This document shows, in pieces, positions 1 through 7,717 of a stretch of DNA of 57,999 bases. The stretch is taken from positions 1 to 57,999 of the forward strand of contig JACQFE010000073.1 in assembly GCA_016200265.1 (NCBI GenBank), read 5' to 3'. Both the position numbers and the translations under genes were made by a program. The stretch's first letter is position 1. The number at the start of each line of letters is the position of its first letter. The notes under the pieces were generated by a model. The model worked only from the letters and a program-made list of their open reading frames with translations, made no database searches and was not told the origin of the DNA. The DNA is from Planctomycetota bacterium. Lineage in GTDB: Bacteria > Planctomycetota > Phycisphaerae > UBA1845.

Positions 1-377
1 AAAAAGGCTCTACCCAAAAACTCAGATGGAATGAACCACTAGTGCGGCAACCCATCTGAATTTTCGGGTTGGGTGCCATGTCCAAGCCAGGCGTCGCTTC
101 GCTTGGCCATGCCACCCGAAAACTCGGTTGGAATCGTGCACCAGTCTCGAGTTCGGTTTTGATGCGGCTTGCGAGCTGAAAACCCAAGTCGATATGGGAA
201 CGTCCACCTTGTTGAGAACCGTCGACTGAAAACTTCTTTGTATTCGGAGATATTCCGATATTTCCATTCCATTTAGACACAAAGTTGACACTGGAATGAG
301 CTTTTCGACGTTTTCTCGATGCGCGGAGCCAACGCGATTCTTGCCTAACTCGTTGTGTCGTCGTGTTTTGTGTCGAC
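1..377. other. Left-edge non-coding stretch
   Basis: I see no convincing gene here; the short open frames have no ribosome binding site or recognisable protein. The only visible structure is the imperfect inverted repeat at 71-117, described separately. Confidence 0.5.
71..117. repeat. Imperfect inverted repeat, intergenic
   Basis: The arms 71-87 (GGGTGCCATGTCCAAGC) and 101-117 (GCTTGGCCATGCCACCC) are reverse complements with two mismatches in 17, around a 13-base centre. It resembles the short mobile palindromes scattered between planctomycete genes. No second copy was seen in this window, so the family assignment is inference. Confidence 0.5.
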
Positions 378-451
378 TGGGCGATACAGGACTCGAACCT
401 GTAACCTCCTGCGTGTAAGGCAGGCGCTCTGACCAATTGAGCTAATCGCCC
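378..451 (-). tRNA. tRNA-Val (anticodon UAC)
   Basis: The minus strand folds as a 74-base cloverleaf. The acceptor GGGCGAT pairs with ATCGCCC, the D stem is GCTC/GAGC, the anticodon stem CCTGC/GCAGG encloses loop CTTACAC (anticodon TAC), and the T arm carries GGTTCGAGTCC. The discriminator is A and no CCA is encoded. A good promoter lies just upstream (466-494). Confidence 0.97.
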
Positions 452-1324
452 GGGTCACATAAGTCATTGCAAAACAAGAACTCCCGCCTGTCAACCCACA
501 TCGCGTCTACCTCCTTTCGAGCGTCGGCGTCAGTCGCGACAGCATTTTGTTGTCGATGCTCGCCTGCTGTAGCCGCAAACAGCCGCACAGACCTGGCGAC
601 TGCATCGCGTTCACTGGCATCGGCCACCTCGATGTTCAGGCGAAGGGAACCGATGGCCTCCGTTTCCATGAGAAGTTCCGGACAAGGCCGAATTCCGCCA
701 TTACCGTCAGGGAGAACTGGGTGAACTGCCTTGGTCCCAATCTTTTTTCATGGCCTTGGAGCACCCTGATTTGGATGGCCCTTCGCCCCAGCCCGTCGTT
801 GCCGCACTTCTTCACGTCTGGGCCTGGGCGACGGCTATTCCGCTCGCCGCCGTTACCTTCGTTCCACACACGGGGAAGCAAAAGAGTGCCATGCGTTGAC
901 ACATCGTATTCTTTGATGTGGATCACGTCCTCCAGGATCGCGGACAATCCTTGGCCGGAGAAGTCGGCCAGCGTGGCGCCCTCAAATTCAGCGTAGCCGA
1001 TCCACTCACCGCAAAGATTGTCGTGATCGTCAATCTTGTAGCTGCCGACGCTGTGTTCGACGACGGCCATAAGTTTCGTAGCGGTGGCGTTCGGTCCGCT
1101 CCGACAAGTCCACAATCATCTCGTCACCGGGTGCTAGTAGTCATTGCGGAGATCCTGCCAAAAGTCGTTATAGCCCGGGCCTTCGATCGGGGTGAGATTG
1201 ATCGCTTAAGCAAAAGGCTCCGCAAGCCAGGGAAGCTGCCCGAGGCTGCTCAACGGCACAATGATTTCGACCCAATAGGTCAAAGCCTTCCCTTCCCTAT
1301 CCGAATATCCAAATCAGGCGTGAC
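452..1324. other. Stretch between two tRNAs, possible gene remnant
   Basis: No intact gene is visible. On the minus strand, protein-like text runs from 1115 to 636 (with ADFSGQGLSAILEDV and LLLPRVWNEGNGGE). It then seems to continue in another frame from 669 to about 500 (EVADASERDAVARSVRLFAA). This would fit one gene broken by frameshifts. I do not recognise the family, and the reading could be chance. Confidence 0.25.
466..494 (-). promoter_or_regulatory. tRNA-Val(UAC) promoter
   Basis: On the minus strand a perfect -35 TTGACA (489-494) and a -10 TGCAAT (466-471) are 17 bases apart, ending 14 bases before the tRNA. The whole upstream stretch is closely matched upstream of tRNA-Ala (1412-1440), which supports its being functional. 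Confidence 0.6.
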
Positions 1325-1397
1325 TGGAGCCAGCGAGACTTGAACTCGCGACCTTCTGCATGCCATGCAGACGCGCTCCCAACTGCGCCATGGCCCC
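1325..1397 (-). tRNA. tRNA-Ala (anticodon GGC)
   Basis: This is a 73-base cloverleaf on the minus strand. The acceptor GGGGCCA pairs with TGGCTCC through one G-U pair. The D stem is GCGC/GCGC, the anticodon stem TCTGC/GCAGA encloses ATGGCAT (anticodon GGC), and the T loop is TTCAAGT. The discriminator is A and no CCA is encoded. Confidence 0.97.
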
Positions 1398-1826
1398 GTT
1401 AATCGTAAGTCATTGGAAACAAAAGACTCCCGCCTGTCAACCCTTATCTCTGCTACCTCGTTACAAGTGCCGGCGTCAATCTCGCAAACTCGTTGCCCCG
1501 CGCTGGGAAAGCGTACACCGCGAGTAGCCGCTGAGCGCTCACCATCGTGGTCAACTGCCAGGGCAACTGCATCTAAAATCTAGTTGCCTCCAAGCCGTTG
1601 CTTCAGCACTGAAAGCGTTAGTGCTCCGAGGAGGCCGATAACCAAATTACGATTGGGTCGAAAGTCAAACCGCGCTGCAGTGCCCGCAATGCGGATTAAA
1701 GAATTTAGATGCGATTGCCTTGCCTGCGCTGCAAAGTTGATAGAATGGTCTTTGCTATGTGAGGGTAATACGCTCAGAATTCCAGTTTTTGCAACTTCTT
1801 TGAGCCCGCTTGGACTTGGTGTGCAC
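1398..1826. other. Intergenic stretch before the sigma factor
   Basis: Apart from the tRNA-Ala promoter at its left end I see no gene. An open frame upstream of the sigma factor start is in frame with it from 1584, but its translation does not resemble a sigma factor. Confidence 0.4.
1412..1440 (-). promoter_or_regulatory. tRNA-Ala(GGC) promoter
   Basis: On the minus strand -35 TTGACA (1435-1440) and -10 TCCAAT (1412-1417) are 17 bases apart, 15 bases before the tRNA. The sequence closely matches the tRNA-Val(UAC) promoter. The match continues about 50 bases further upstream, so the two regions are probably paralogous. Confidence 0.6.
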
Positions 1827-2459
1827 ATGACCGAAGCCGAGTTACAAATCCGTTTGATGGAACGCGAGGAGGCCATCCACAATTTCGTAGAGCGGCGAAT
1901 TCCTCGCGGCGTACGATCGGTGGTGAGCGCCGAAGACGTGCTGCAGGAGATTTGGTTCGCAGCGTACAAATCGGCCAAGAGCTTGGCACCAGAAGGCTCC
2001 GACTCACTGGAACGCTGGTTGTATGCCGTCGCGAAGGGAATCATCATCAGTCGAATTCGCCATGCCCGGCGTCTCAAACGCGGTGGAGCTGCAGTACAAC
2101 ATCGGGTCGAGGCCCGCTCCAGCTCGTGGCTGGAGTTGTTCCCCCGGCTTCGAGCGCCGGGGCGCTCTCCAAGCAGTGAGCAAGGGGCGAAAGAAGCGGC
2201 CCACGCGGTGAAGGTCGCCATCGATTCGCTTCCTCAAGAATACCGCCAGGCCGTCACGCTACACCATATTAAAGGCATGTCGCGCGCGCAAATCGCCGAG
2301 GCGATGCGCAAGTCGCCGGCGGCGGTCCATGGCATTTTGTATCGAGGGCTTGCGACGCTTCGACGAAGCCTCGGACCGGTGAGCCGCTTTTTCAGCGACG
2401 CCCGCGATGTCGCTGATGAGGGTACAGAGTCCGCGTCACCAACGGCACGAGATCATTAG
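1827..2459 (+). CDS. ECF-like RNA polymerase sigma factor
   Basis: This protein of about 210 residues should direct RNA polymerase to a small regulon. Region 2 spans about residues 34-82 (SAEDVLQEIWFAAYKSA and SRIRHARR). Region 4 spans about 127-182 and carries a helix-turn-helix (SLPQEYRQAVTLHHIKGMS, then AVHGILYRGLATLR). No region 3 is seen, as in ECF factors. I chose the ATG at 1827 because the frame upstream to 1584 does not look like this family; no strong ribosome binding site marks it, and a GTG at 1821 is possible. A Ser/Thr kinase starts 11 bases downstream, a pairing common in planctomycetes where the kinase is thought to control the sigma factor. No anti-sigma factor is visible. 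Confidence 0.85.
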   Translation: MTEAELQIRLMEREEAIHNFVERRIPRGVRSVVSAEDVLQEIWFAAYKSAKSLAPEGSDSLERWLYAVAKGIIISRIRHARRLKRGGAAVQHRVEARSSSWLELFPRLRAPGRSPSSEQGAKEAAHAVKVAIDSLPQEYRQAVTLHHIKGMSRAQIAEAMRKSPAAVHGILYRGLATLRRSLGPVSRFFSDARDVADEGTESASPTARDH

Positions 2460-2470
2460 GGTAATCGGAC

Positions 2471-4591
2471 ATGCTAGCTTCCGGTGAGAAACTCAAACGC
2501 ATCCGCAGAATCGCCGGAGAGGTCGTCAACACGCGCCGCGAAGGCTGCGTCGTAGACTATATGGCCATTCTCCACCGTTATCCGGAGCTGATGCCTGAAC
2601 TCGGTGACAAGTTGAGCCGATTGAAGGCAATTGAACTTGCCGCCTTGCGGGCGGAGTCGGCCGATGCAGAATCCCACGATCCCAGTCGCGTGGACCCACA
2701 GCTTGAATTCCTTCGCAAGAACATGACGGAGTGCGAAATCCTAGAACGCATCGACTACGGTGGTCAGGGCATCGTTTACAAGGCCCTTCATAGGCCTACA
2801 AAGCGTACCGTAGCCTTGAAGATTCTTTTGGATGGCGGCTTGGCTTCTGAGTCCCAGCGACGGCGATTCGCGAGAGAGGTCGAGCTCATTGCGCGGCTAC
2901 AACATCCAAATGTCGTCGCCGTCCACGACACCGGCGAGATCGAAGGGCGACCCTACGTCATCATGGAGTTCGTGGACGACGGCCTGCCGATCGACGATTT
3001 CGTTCAGGTGCATGAACTCTCTACTCGCCAAGTCGTAAAGCTCTTTGAAACGGTTTGTCGGGCCGTGCAGGCTGCTCACCAAAACGGTGTACTGCATCGA
3101 GATTTGAAACCGTCGAATTTGCTGGTGGATGGAGCGGGTCAGCCGCACGTGCTCGACTTCGGACTGGCGAAGGACCTCACCGTGGACGGCCGAAACGAGG
3201 ATCTCTCGATTACCGGACAGGTTGTCGGCACGCTTCCCTACATGAGCCCGGAACAGGCTGCGGGACAAACAGAAAGCGTGGATGTTCGCTCCGACATCTA
3301 CTCCCTGGGGGTCGTACTTTACCAGCTCCTCGTGGACGAATTGCCGTATCCAGTGGACGGCGACCGATCGACCGTCGTCCAAAACATTCTGACGGTTGAG
3401 CCATCGCTTCGAAAGGCGATCTCACGCCGAAGGATACAGGATTCGGATTCCCGACCGCGGATTGACGATGATCTGGAAAAGATCGTTCTAAAAGCCCTGG
3501 CGAAAGAACCAGGGCGACGCTACCAATCAGTGGATGCGTTGGCCGATGACCTTCGGCGCTATTTGGTCGGCGACGCCGTCTATGCAAAATCTGCAAGCCG
3601 AATCTACCTGCTTCGGAAGACCGCTCGAAAATTCCGCATCCCCATCGCCGTCGGAACTACATTTGTTTTCCTGCTTATTTCCGCGCTGGTAGCCGTCACG
3701 ATTGCCTGGCGGGGGGCCGAGCGCGTCACACAGTTGGCAAACTCCGGATTGGAAATGGGATCGCTCATTAAATTGGGAAGCGTGGAGCGTGATGGTGGGC
3801 GAGTGGATCAGGCTGTCGCCATGTTCAAGCAAGTGATTGACATGGCCAAAGTCGTCCCAACCCAGGACAGAGTCATCCAGAGTCAGCTTTTCGGCGCACA
3901 TTACAGTTTGGCGATGATCTTTCTGGATCGAAATATCCTTATTGATGCAAAGCTCCACACCGACCAGGCGGTTCGACTTGCCGAGCATCTTCATGAGATC
4001 GACTCGGCGGATGCCAAATGGCGACAGCACCTTGCAAATGCGGAACTATTGAACGGACGGTTGGCGTTTGCCAATAAGAATTATGAAACATCGCTGGCGA
4101 TTTTCGAACGTGTCGGAAAACTCAATCGTGAACTTCTCGCTCTGGAACCGGAAAATGTTTCACTCCTTAGCGACCAGGGCGCGATACTTGGTTTGCATGG
4201 ATGGGCGGCGCGAAGGCTCAAGCGGTTTGATTTATCATTGCACAGCTACACTGAAGCGTATGAGATTTATTCGAGCCTTCATACCCGTGATCCTGAAAAT
4301 CCAAGCCACCTGGTCGAGTTGGTTCGCAGCGAGAGCAAGCTTTCGAACTGGCACGTCGTCCAAAAAACGGCTGAACACGATGAGGAGGCCGGTCTCTGGC
4401 TCGATCGCGCGGAAAGCCACTTGAAAGAACTCCGTGGCTCTCCGCGCGCATTCGAACGGCAACGTGACGTTGACCAGCTGGGGGACGAGTTACAAAAGAA
4501 CCGCGCCTGGCTTGTCCAGAAGCTGTCCCGCGATAAGCCCGGACAGAGTCAGCCGGTTTCCGGGCCGCCGCTTGATTCCACGGGTTCATGA
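2471..4591 (+). CDS. Membrane Ser/Thr protein kinase with TPR-like tail
   Basis: This is a Hanks-type protein kinase of 706 residues. The kinase domain is about residues 88-365: glycine loop GGQG (97-100), catalytic Lys117 in VALK, HRD at 209-211 with DLKPSN, DFG at 229-231 and SPE at 259-261, so it should be active. One membrane segment lies at about 391-413, and the rest (about 420-640) is helical and TPR-like, probably outside the membrane and used for protein contacts. It follows the sigma factor by 11 bases and is probably cotranscribed and functionally linked. Its 3' end overlaps the convergent gene at 4549-5097 by 43 bases. Confidence 0.9.
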   Translation: MLASGEKLKRIRRIAGEVVNTRREGCVVDYMAILHRYPELMPELGDKLSRLKAIELAALRAESADAESHDPSRVDPQLEFLRKNMTECEILERIDYGGQGIVYKALHRPTKRTVALKILLDGGLASESQRRRFAREVELIARLQHPNVVAVHDTGEIEGRPYVIMEFVDDGLPIDDFVQVHELSTRQVVKLFETVCRAVQAAHQNGVLHRDLKPSNLLVDGAGQPHVLDFGLAKDLTVDGRNEDLSITGQVVGTLPYMSPEQAAGQTESVDVRSDIYSLGVVLYQLLVDELPYPVDGDRSTVVQNILTVEPSLRKAISRRRIQDSDSRPRIDDDLEKIVLKALAKEPGRRYQSVDALADDLRRYLVGDAVYAKSASRIYLLRKTARKFRIPIAVGTTFVFLLISALVAVTIAWRGAERVTQLANSGLEMGSLIKLGSVERDGGRVDQAVAMFKQVIDMAKVVPTQDRVIQSQLFGAHYSLAMIFLDRNILIDAKLHTDQAVRLAEHLHEIDSADAKWRQHLANAELLNGRLAFANKNYETSLAIFERVGKLNRELLALEPENVSLLSDQGAILGLHGWAARRLKRFDLSLHSYTEAYEIYSSLHTRDPENPSHLVELVRSESKLSNWHVVQKTAEHDEEAGLWLDRAESHLKELRGSPRAFERQRDVDQLGDELQKNRAWLVQKLSRDKPGQSQPVSGPPLDSTGS

Positions 4592-5097
4592 TCCCCCTCG
4601 TCATCTGGATCCAATCCTGCGATCGGGTGCAAGTAATAAGAAAGGCTCGATGTGATCGCATAGGGACCGGTACCCGTGTAGCTATGACCAACAAGATCGT
4701 AGGCGAGGTTGGCATATGCTGAGGAGTTCGCGATCGCTTCACCCGTGACCGACGGTGGGACAAGGAATTCCGAGGCCTGCGGCGCATCCGCATCGGCGTG
4801 TTTGATCCACCAAAGTCCGTCGCTCGTGGAGACAGTGGGAAGGGTCTTGGTCCAGGTCTGCGCCGTTGCGGGGCGGTAGAATTCCAGACTGTCGATCCGC
4901 CATGCCACCTTGTCGTCGATGCGGTCCATGGCTGAAAGATGGGCGGTGACGATAGTCGTGACCTGGCTCAGAGGATTCGAAGGATCCTCGTGGATCTTGA
5001 AAATTTGAATGCGATTATCGGGCAGTTCCTGCACGGGGGTCACACCCAGGCACAAACCCGAACAAAAGAGCGCTGCAGACCACGTTAAAATACGCAT
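4549..5097 (-). CDS. Secreted hypothetical protein
   Basis: I do not recognise this 182-residue protein. It starts with a clear signal peptide (MRILTWSAALFCSGLCLG). The mature part is rich in Ser, Thr and Trp, with an acidic tail (DPDDEGDHEPVESSG). The ATG at 5097 is preferred over an in-frame start at 5124 because AAGGAGG lies 8 bases before it and the signal peptide begins there. It converges on the kinase gene and overlaps its end. It may be a periplasmic or cell-surface protein, but its function is unknown. Confidence 0.65.
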   Translation of the reverse strand: MRILTWSAALFCSGLCLGVTPVQELPDNRIQIFKIHEDPSNPLSQVTTIVTAHLSAMDRIDDKVAWRIDSLEFYRPATAQTWTKTLPTVSTSDGLWWIKHADADAPQASEFLVPPSVTGEAIANSSAYANLAYDLVGHSYTGTGPYAITSSLSYYLHPIAGLDPDDEGDHEPVESSGGPETG

Positions 5098-5547
5098 GTG
5101 CCGTGTCCTCCTTCCGGCGGACACGGCGCGCAGTTCAACCCGGCGCTGATCGCGTGACAGGCACGAATTCAGCGGCTCAAGCGGTCCAACTTGACGCGTG
5201 TCCGCAAGTGGCGAAATTTTGGGTTTCGCCGTGAAATGTCCGGGCGAACTGAAAATGAACGTTCACGCTCACTCCAACGCCCACAATGTGGTTATCGCCA
5301 TTGGGCGTTCAAGCGCGCGCCGATTTCGACACCGATTCCTGGGCAAAATCCTTGCCACTCCCAATCGCGATTGCAATCTAGGCAATGGAATTGGGCCTGG
5401 CGGATAGGCATTTAACAAAATATCCCCGTGAAGCGCGCGCCTGTGAGCTGGAAAGCGATGAGTGATATAGGAAGACAATACGCGCGGACATTGGCCGAGA
5501 GTTGGCCAGGTCCGACGCGGCCGTGTTTTCAGTGACAAGGAATCAAG
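5098..5547. other. Intergenic stretch holding repeat copy A
   Basis: Besides the start signal of the secreted protein and repeat copy A (5197-5330), nothing recognisable is seen. The open frames over the repeat (5191-5415 and 5198-5407) are not accepted as ordinary genes. Confidence 0.4.
5197..5330 (+). repeat. 134-bp repeat, copy A
   Basis: This copy aligns without gaps to 6943-7076 over 134 bases, with 27 differences over 133 aligned positions by hand count (about 80% identity). Both copies are in the same orientation and bracket a small open frame and the truncated histidine kinase. Both are open from a GTG in the same frame and encode related peptides (VSASGE, VHAH, HNV and SARRF shared). 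Confidence 0.75.
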
Positions 5548-5769
5548 ATGCCGACGGAACGTGCCACCGACCGAGCAGCCCTCCTGCGTGAACTCTACGA
5601 AATACTCCACAAAATTGAGGCGTTTGCGGAAGCCCAAAATCTGCGCGAGCGGAGCGAGTACATCGACCTCGCGCTTCGGTTAAGATTACGGGCATCACAA
5701 CTGCTCGGACAACACCGAGTCGATGAATCCGGCCGGCCCAACCGTGAGTCGGACACGAGTACTAATTGA
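5548..5769 (+). CDS. Small hypothetical protein
   Basis: A 73-residue open frame with a weak AAGGA upstream of its ATG. It is largely charged and helical (LLRELYEILHKIEAFAEAQN) and has no signal peptide. I recognise no family. It lies between the two copies of the 134-bp repeat. It may be a real small gene or a chance frame. Confidence 0.35.
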   Translation: MPTERATDRAALLRELYEILHKIEAFAEAQNLRERSEYIDLALRLRLRASQLLGQHRVDESGRPNRESDTSTN

Positions 5770-5921
5770 TGCACCAGAAGCGTCCTATCGAATGGTTCAC
5801 TGGATTCCGTTCGGCTGGTCGTCGGTCAGCGGAACCCATGGTTCGCTTTCTCGAACTCAGTGCGAATCACGAATGTTCAAAAGGTTTCCAACCGGGGTTC
5901 GACGATTATTCCAATCAAGAC

Positions 5922-6953
5922 CTAAAGTTCTTCGACGGAATCGGTGCGGGGCAGACATACCACAACTTTGGTCCCTATCTTGGGTTTGCTGTCGACGTGG
6001 ATTGAGCCGCCGTGACCGACGAGAATGCCATGGACGATGCTCAGGCCGAGCCCCGTTCCTCCATTCGAGCCGCGAGTGGTGAAGAAGGGATCGAACATGC
6101 GTGCCTTCTGCTCCTCGTTCATCCCCTGGCCGTCATCGGCAACAGCCACGCGAGCGAAATCGCGGTCAAACGCGAGCTGGACGGTTACCGCCGCGCCGTG
6201 GTTCTTGGACTCGATGGCGTTTCGAATGAGATTGACAAAAACCTGCTCAAGTTCGAAGACGCGCCCGACGATCGGGTGATCCTGGTCCGGCGGCGAGAAC
6301 ACCACACTGGCGCCATGCGAAGCCGCGTGCCCCTGCGTAATTTCACACGCAGCTCCGAGGATCCGAGCCAGACTTGCGGGCTCTTTCTGGTAATCGCTCT
6401 GTCTGCCAAACTGCAACACACCTCGGACAATTCGCGTACAGCGCTCAGTGTTCGCGAGGATCAACTCAAGCATGTCCCTAACGCGCTTGGTTTCGCCTTT
6501 GGACTGTGCGTTGATCGCGCCTTCGGCGGCGAGCTGAATGGCGCCGACGGGATTGTTGATCTCATGGGCGATGCCTGCCGCAAACGTACCCAGGGAAGTC
6601 AATCGCTCCGCCTGGTTCGTGATTTCCTCATCGCGATACCGTTCGGTGGCAAGTGCGGCAATACTTGCGGCTTGCTCGATAAGGCTCAGTTCACCCTGGT
6701 TCGGCCCGCGTGGTTTGTGGTAATACATGGCAAAGGTGCCGAGAAGCTGGCCCGATGATGAAAGGATCGGCTGCGACCAACAGGCCCTGAGGTTCCATTT
6801 CGTCGATGCTTCACGAAAGTCCGCCCAGAGCGGATCGGTCTCGATGTCCGTGACGACAACGCGTTCGCGGCGACGGCGTTTCATCAGGAAGTCAAGAATC
6901 TGGATTTGTCCGGCTTGCATTGCCTCAAGCATTTGGGTTGCTCGTGTCTGCAA
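5922..6953 (-). CDS. Histidine kinase, N-terminally truncated GAF
   Basis: This is a sensor histidine kinase of about 343 residues. Residues 31-105 match only the second half of a GAF domain (VVVTDIETDPLWADF, ACWSQPI, GTFAMYY). A HisKA segment holds His130 (AAGIAHEINNP). The ATPase domain has the N box (NLIRNAIES, about 241-249), G1 (DDGQG), F box (FDPFFTT) and G2 (GGTGLGLS). The catalytic core is intact, but the first part of GAF and any earlier sensor domain are missing. The possible starts are a TTG at 6953 and an ATG at 6932. The 5' end falls at the edge of repeat copy B (6943-7076), which suggests a rearrangement cut it. No response regulator is adjacent; the nearest is the decayed REC gene at 9837. 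Confidence 0.75.
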   Translation of the reverse strand: MQTRATQMLEAMQAGQIQILDFLMKRRRRERVVVTDIETDPLWADFREASTKWNLRACWSQPILSSSGQLLGTFAMYYHKPRGPNQGELSLIEQAASIAALATERYRDEEITNQAERLTSLGTFAAGIAHEINNPVGAIQLAAEGAINAQSKGETKRVRDMLELILANTERCTRIVRGVLQFGRQSDYQKEPASLARILGAACEITQGHAASHGASVVFSPPDQDHPIVGRVFELEQVFVNLIRNAIESKNHGAAVTVQLAFDRDFARVAVADDGQGMNEEQKARMFDPFFTTRGSNGGTGLGLSIVHGILVGHGGSIHVDSKPKIGTKVVVCLPRTDSVEEL

Positions 6954-7076
6954 GTGGCGAAGTCTTGGATTTCACCATAAAAGATCCGGGCTGTCCGAGA
7001 ATGAGCGTTCACGCTCACTTTGGCCCCCACAATGTGTTTATCGCCACCGGGCGTATGAGCGCGCGCCGATTTCAAC
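6943..7076 (+). repeat. 134-bp repeat, copy B
   Basis: This is the partner of 5197-5330: same length, same orientation, about 80% identical, no gaps. It begins at the truncated 5' end of the histidine kinase gene. The shared reading frame, open from GTG at 6944 in this copy, keeps the peptide similar but not identical. Confidence 0.75.
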
Positions 7077-7717
7077 TTTACTTTCCGAATCCAACCTCGC
7101 TACCAGACACTCTCGATCGTCCCGTGGGTATTTGAATTGGGTCTGCCAGATTGACAGTTAAGTAGAACCCCACAATGGGGAAACTGCTGACCGTCATGTT
7201 GAGCGAAGCGAAGCTTCTCCCGCTCCGAGATTCTGCGGTCGCCCGCGGGGGCCTCAGAATGACGCGCAGTGTCGTCAGTTTCCCATTTGAATGCTCTTAT
7301 TGAATACAATATTCTCACGAAATGCGCGCATCTGCATCGGAGAGCGATCAAAGATTTAGGAGTCATTGACTTCCACCCCCACACTCTACGTTCGGTGTGC
7401 GGTCCTCATTCGCGATCGGAAACACAAAGAAAAAAGCGGATGCCAAGCCATCGCCGCCCGATGGCCGCAGTCGAGAGTAGCGTGTCGGGTTTTCCCATTG
7501 CTCCCGACCGCTCAAGCATCATCCATGATCGCAGACGATTCCGTGCAATTGTTGCTCGCCGGTAGTCAAGTTCGGGGCGATATTCTGGGACCAACCGCCA
7601 CTCCTTCGGCACCTCTGTTTTGAATCCCAAAGAGCCCCATGCAGGCAGACGATACGGTTCACAGGAATAATCCCTGTTCTCTTACCGTATTGACCGGCGG
7701 CACGGGTTAGTGAAAAG
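7077..7717. other. Intergenic stretch before the HDOD-GGDEF gene
   Basis: No supported gene. It contains one copy of the GTCAT...ATGAC dispersed repeat (7193-7263). The rest shows no clear promoter or terminator. Confidence 0.45.
7193..7263. repeat. Dispersed GTCAT...ATGAC repeat, copy 1
   Basis: A 71-base element starting GTCATGTTGAGCGAAG and ending CCTCAGAATGAC. Its ends are imperfect inverted repeats and it has an inner GAGATTCT block. Related copies in the same orientation lie at 16790-16859 and 19010-19086. Similar sequences recur between genes in several bacterial phyla (general knowledge). Confidence 0.7.
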
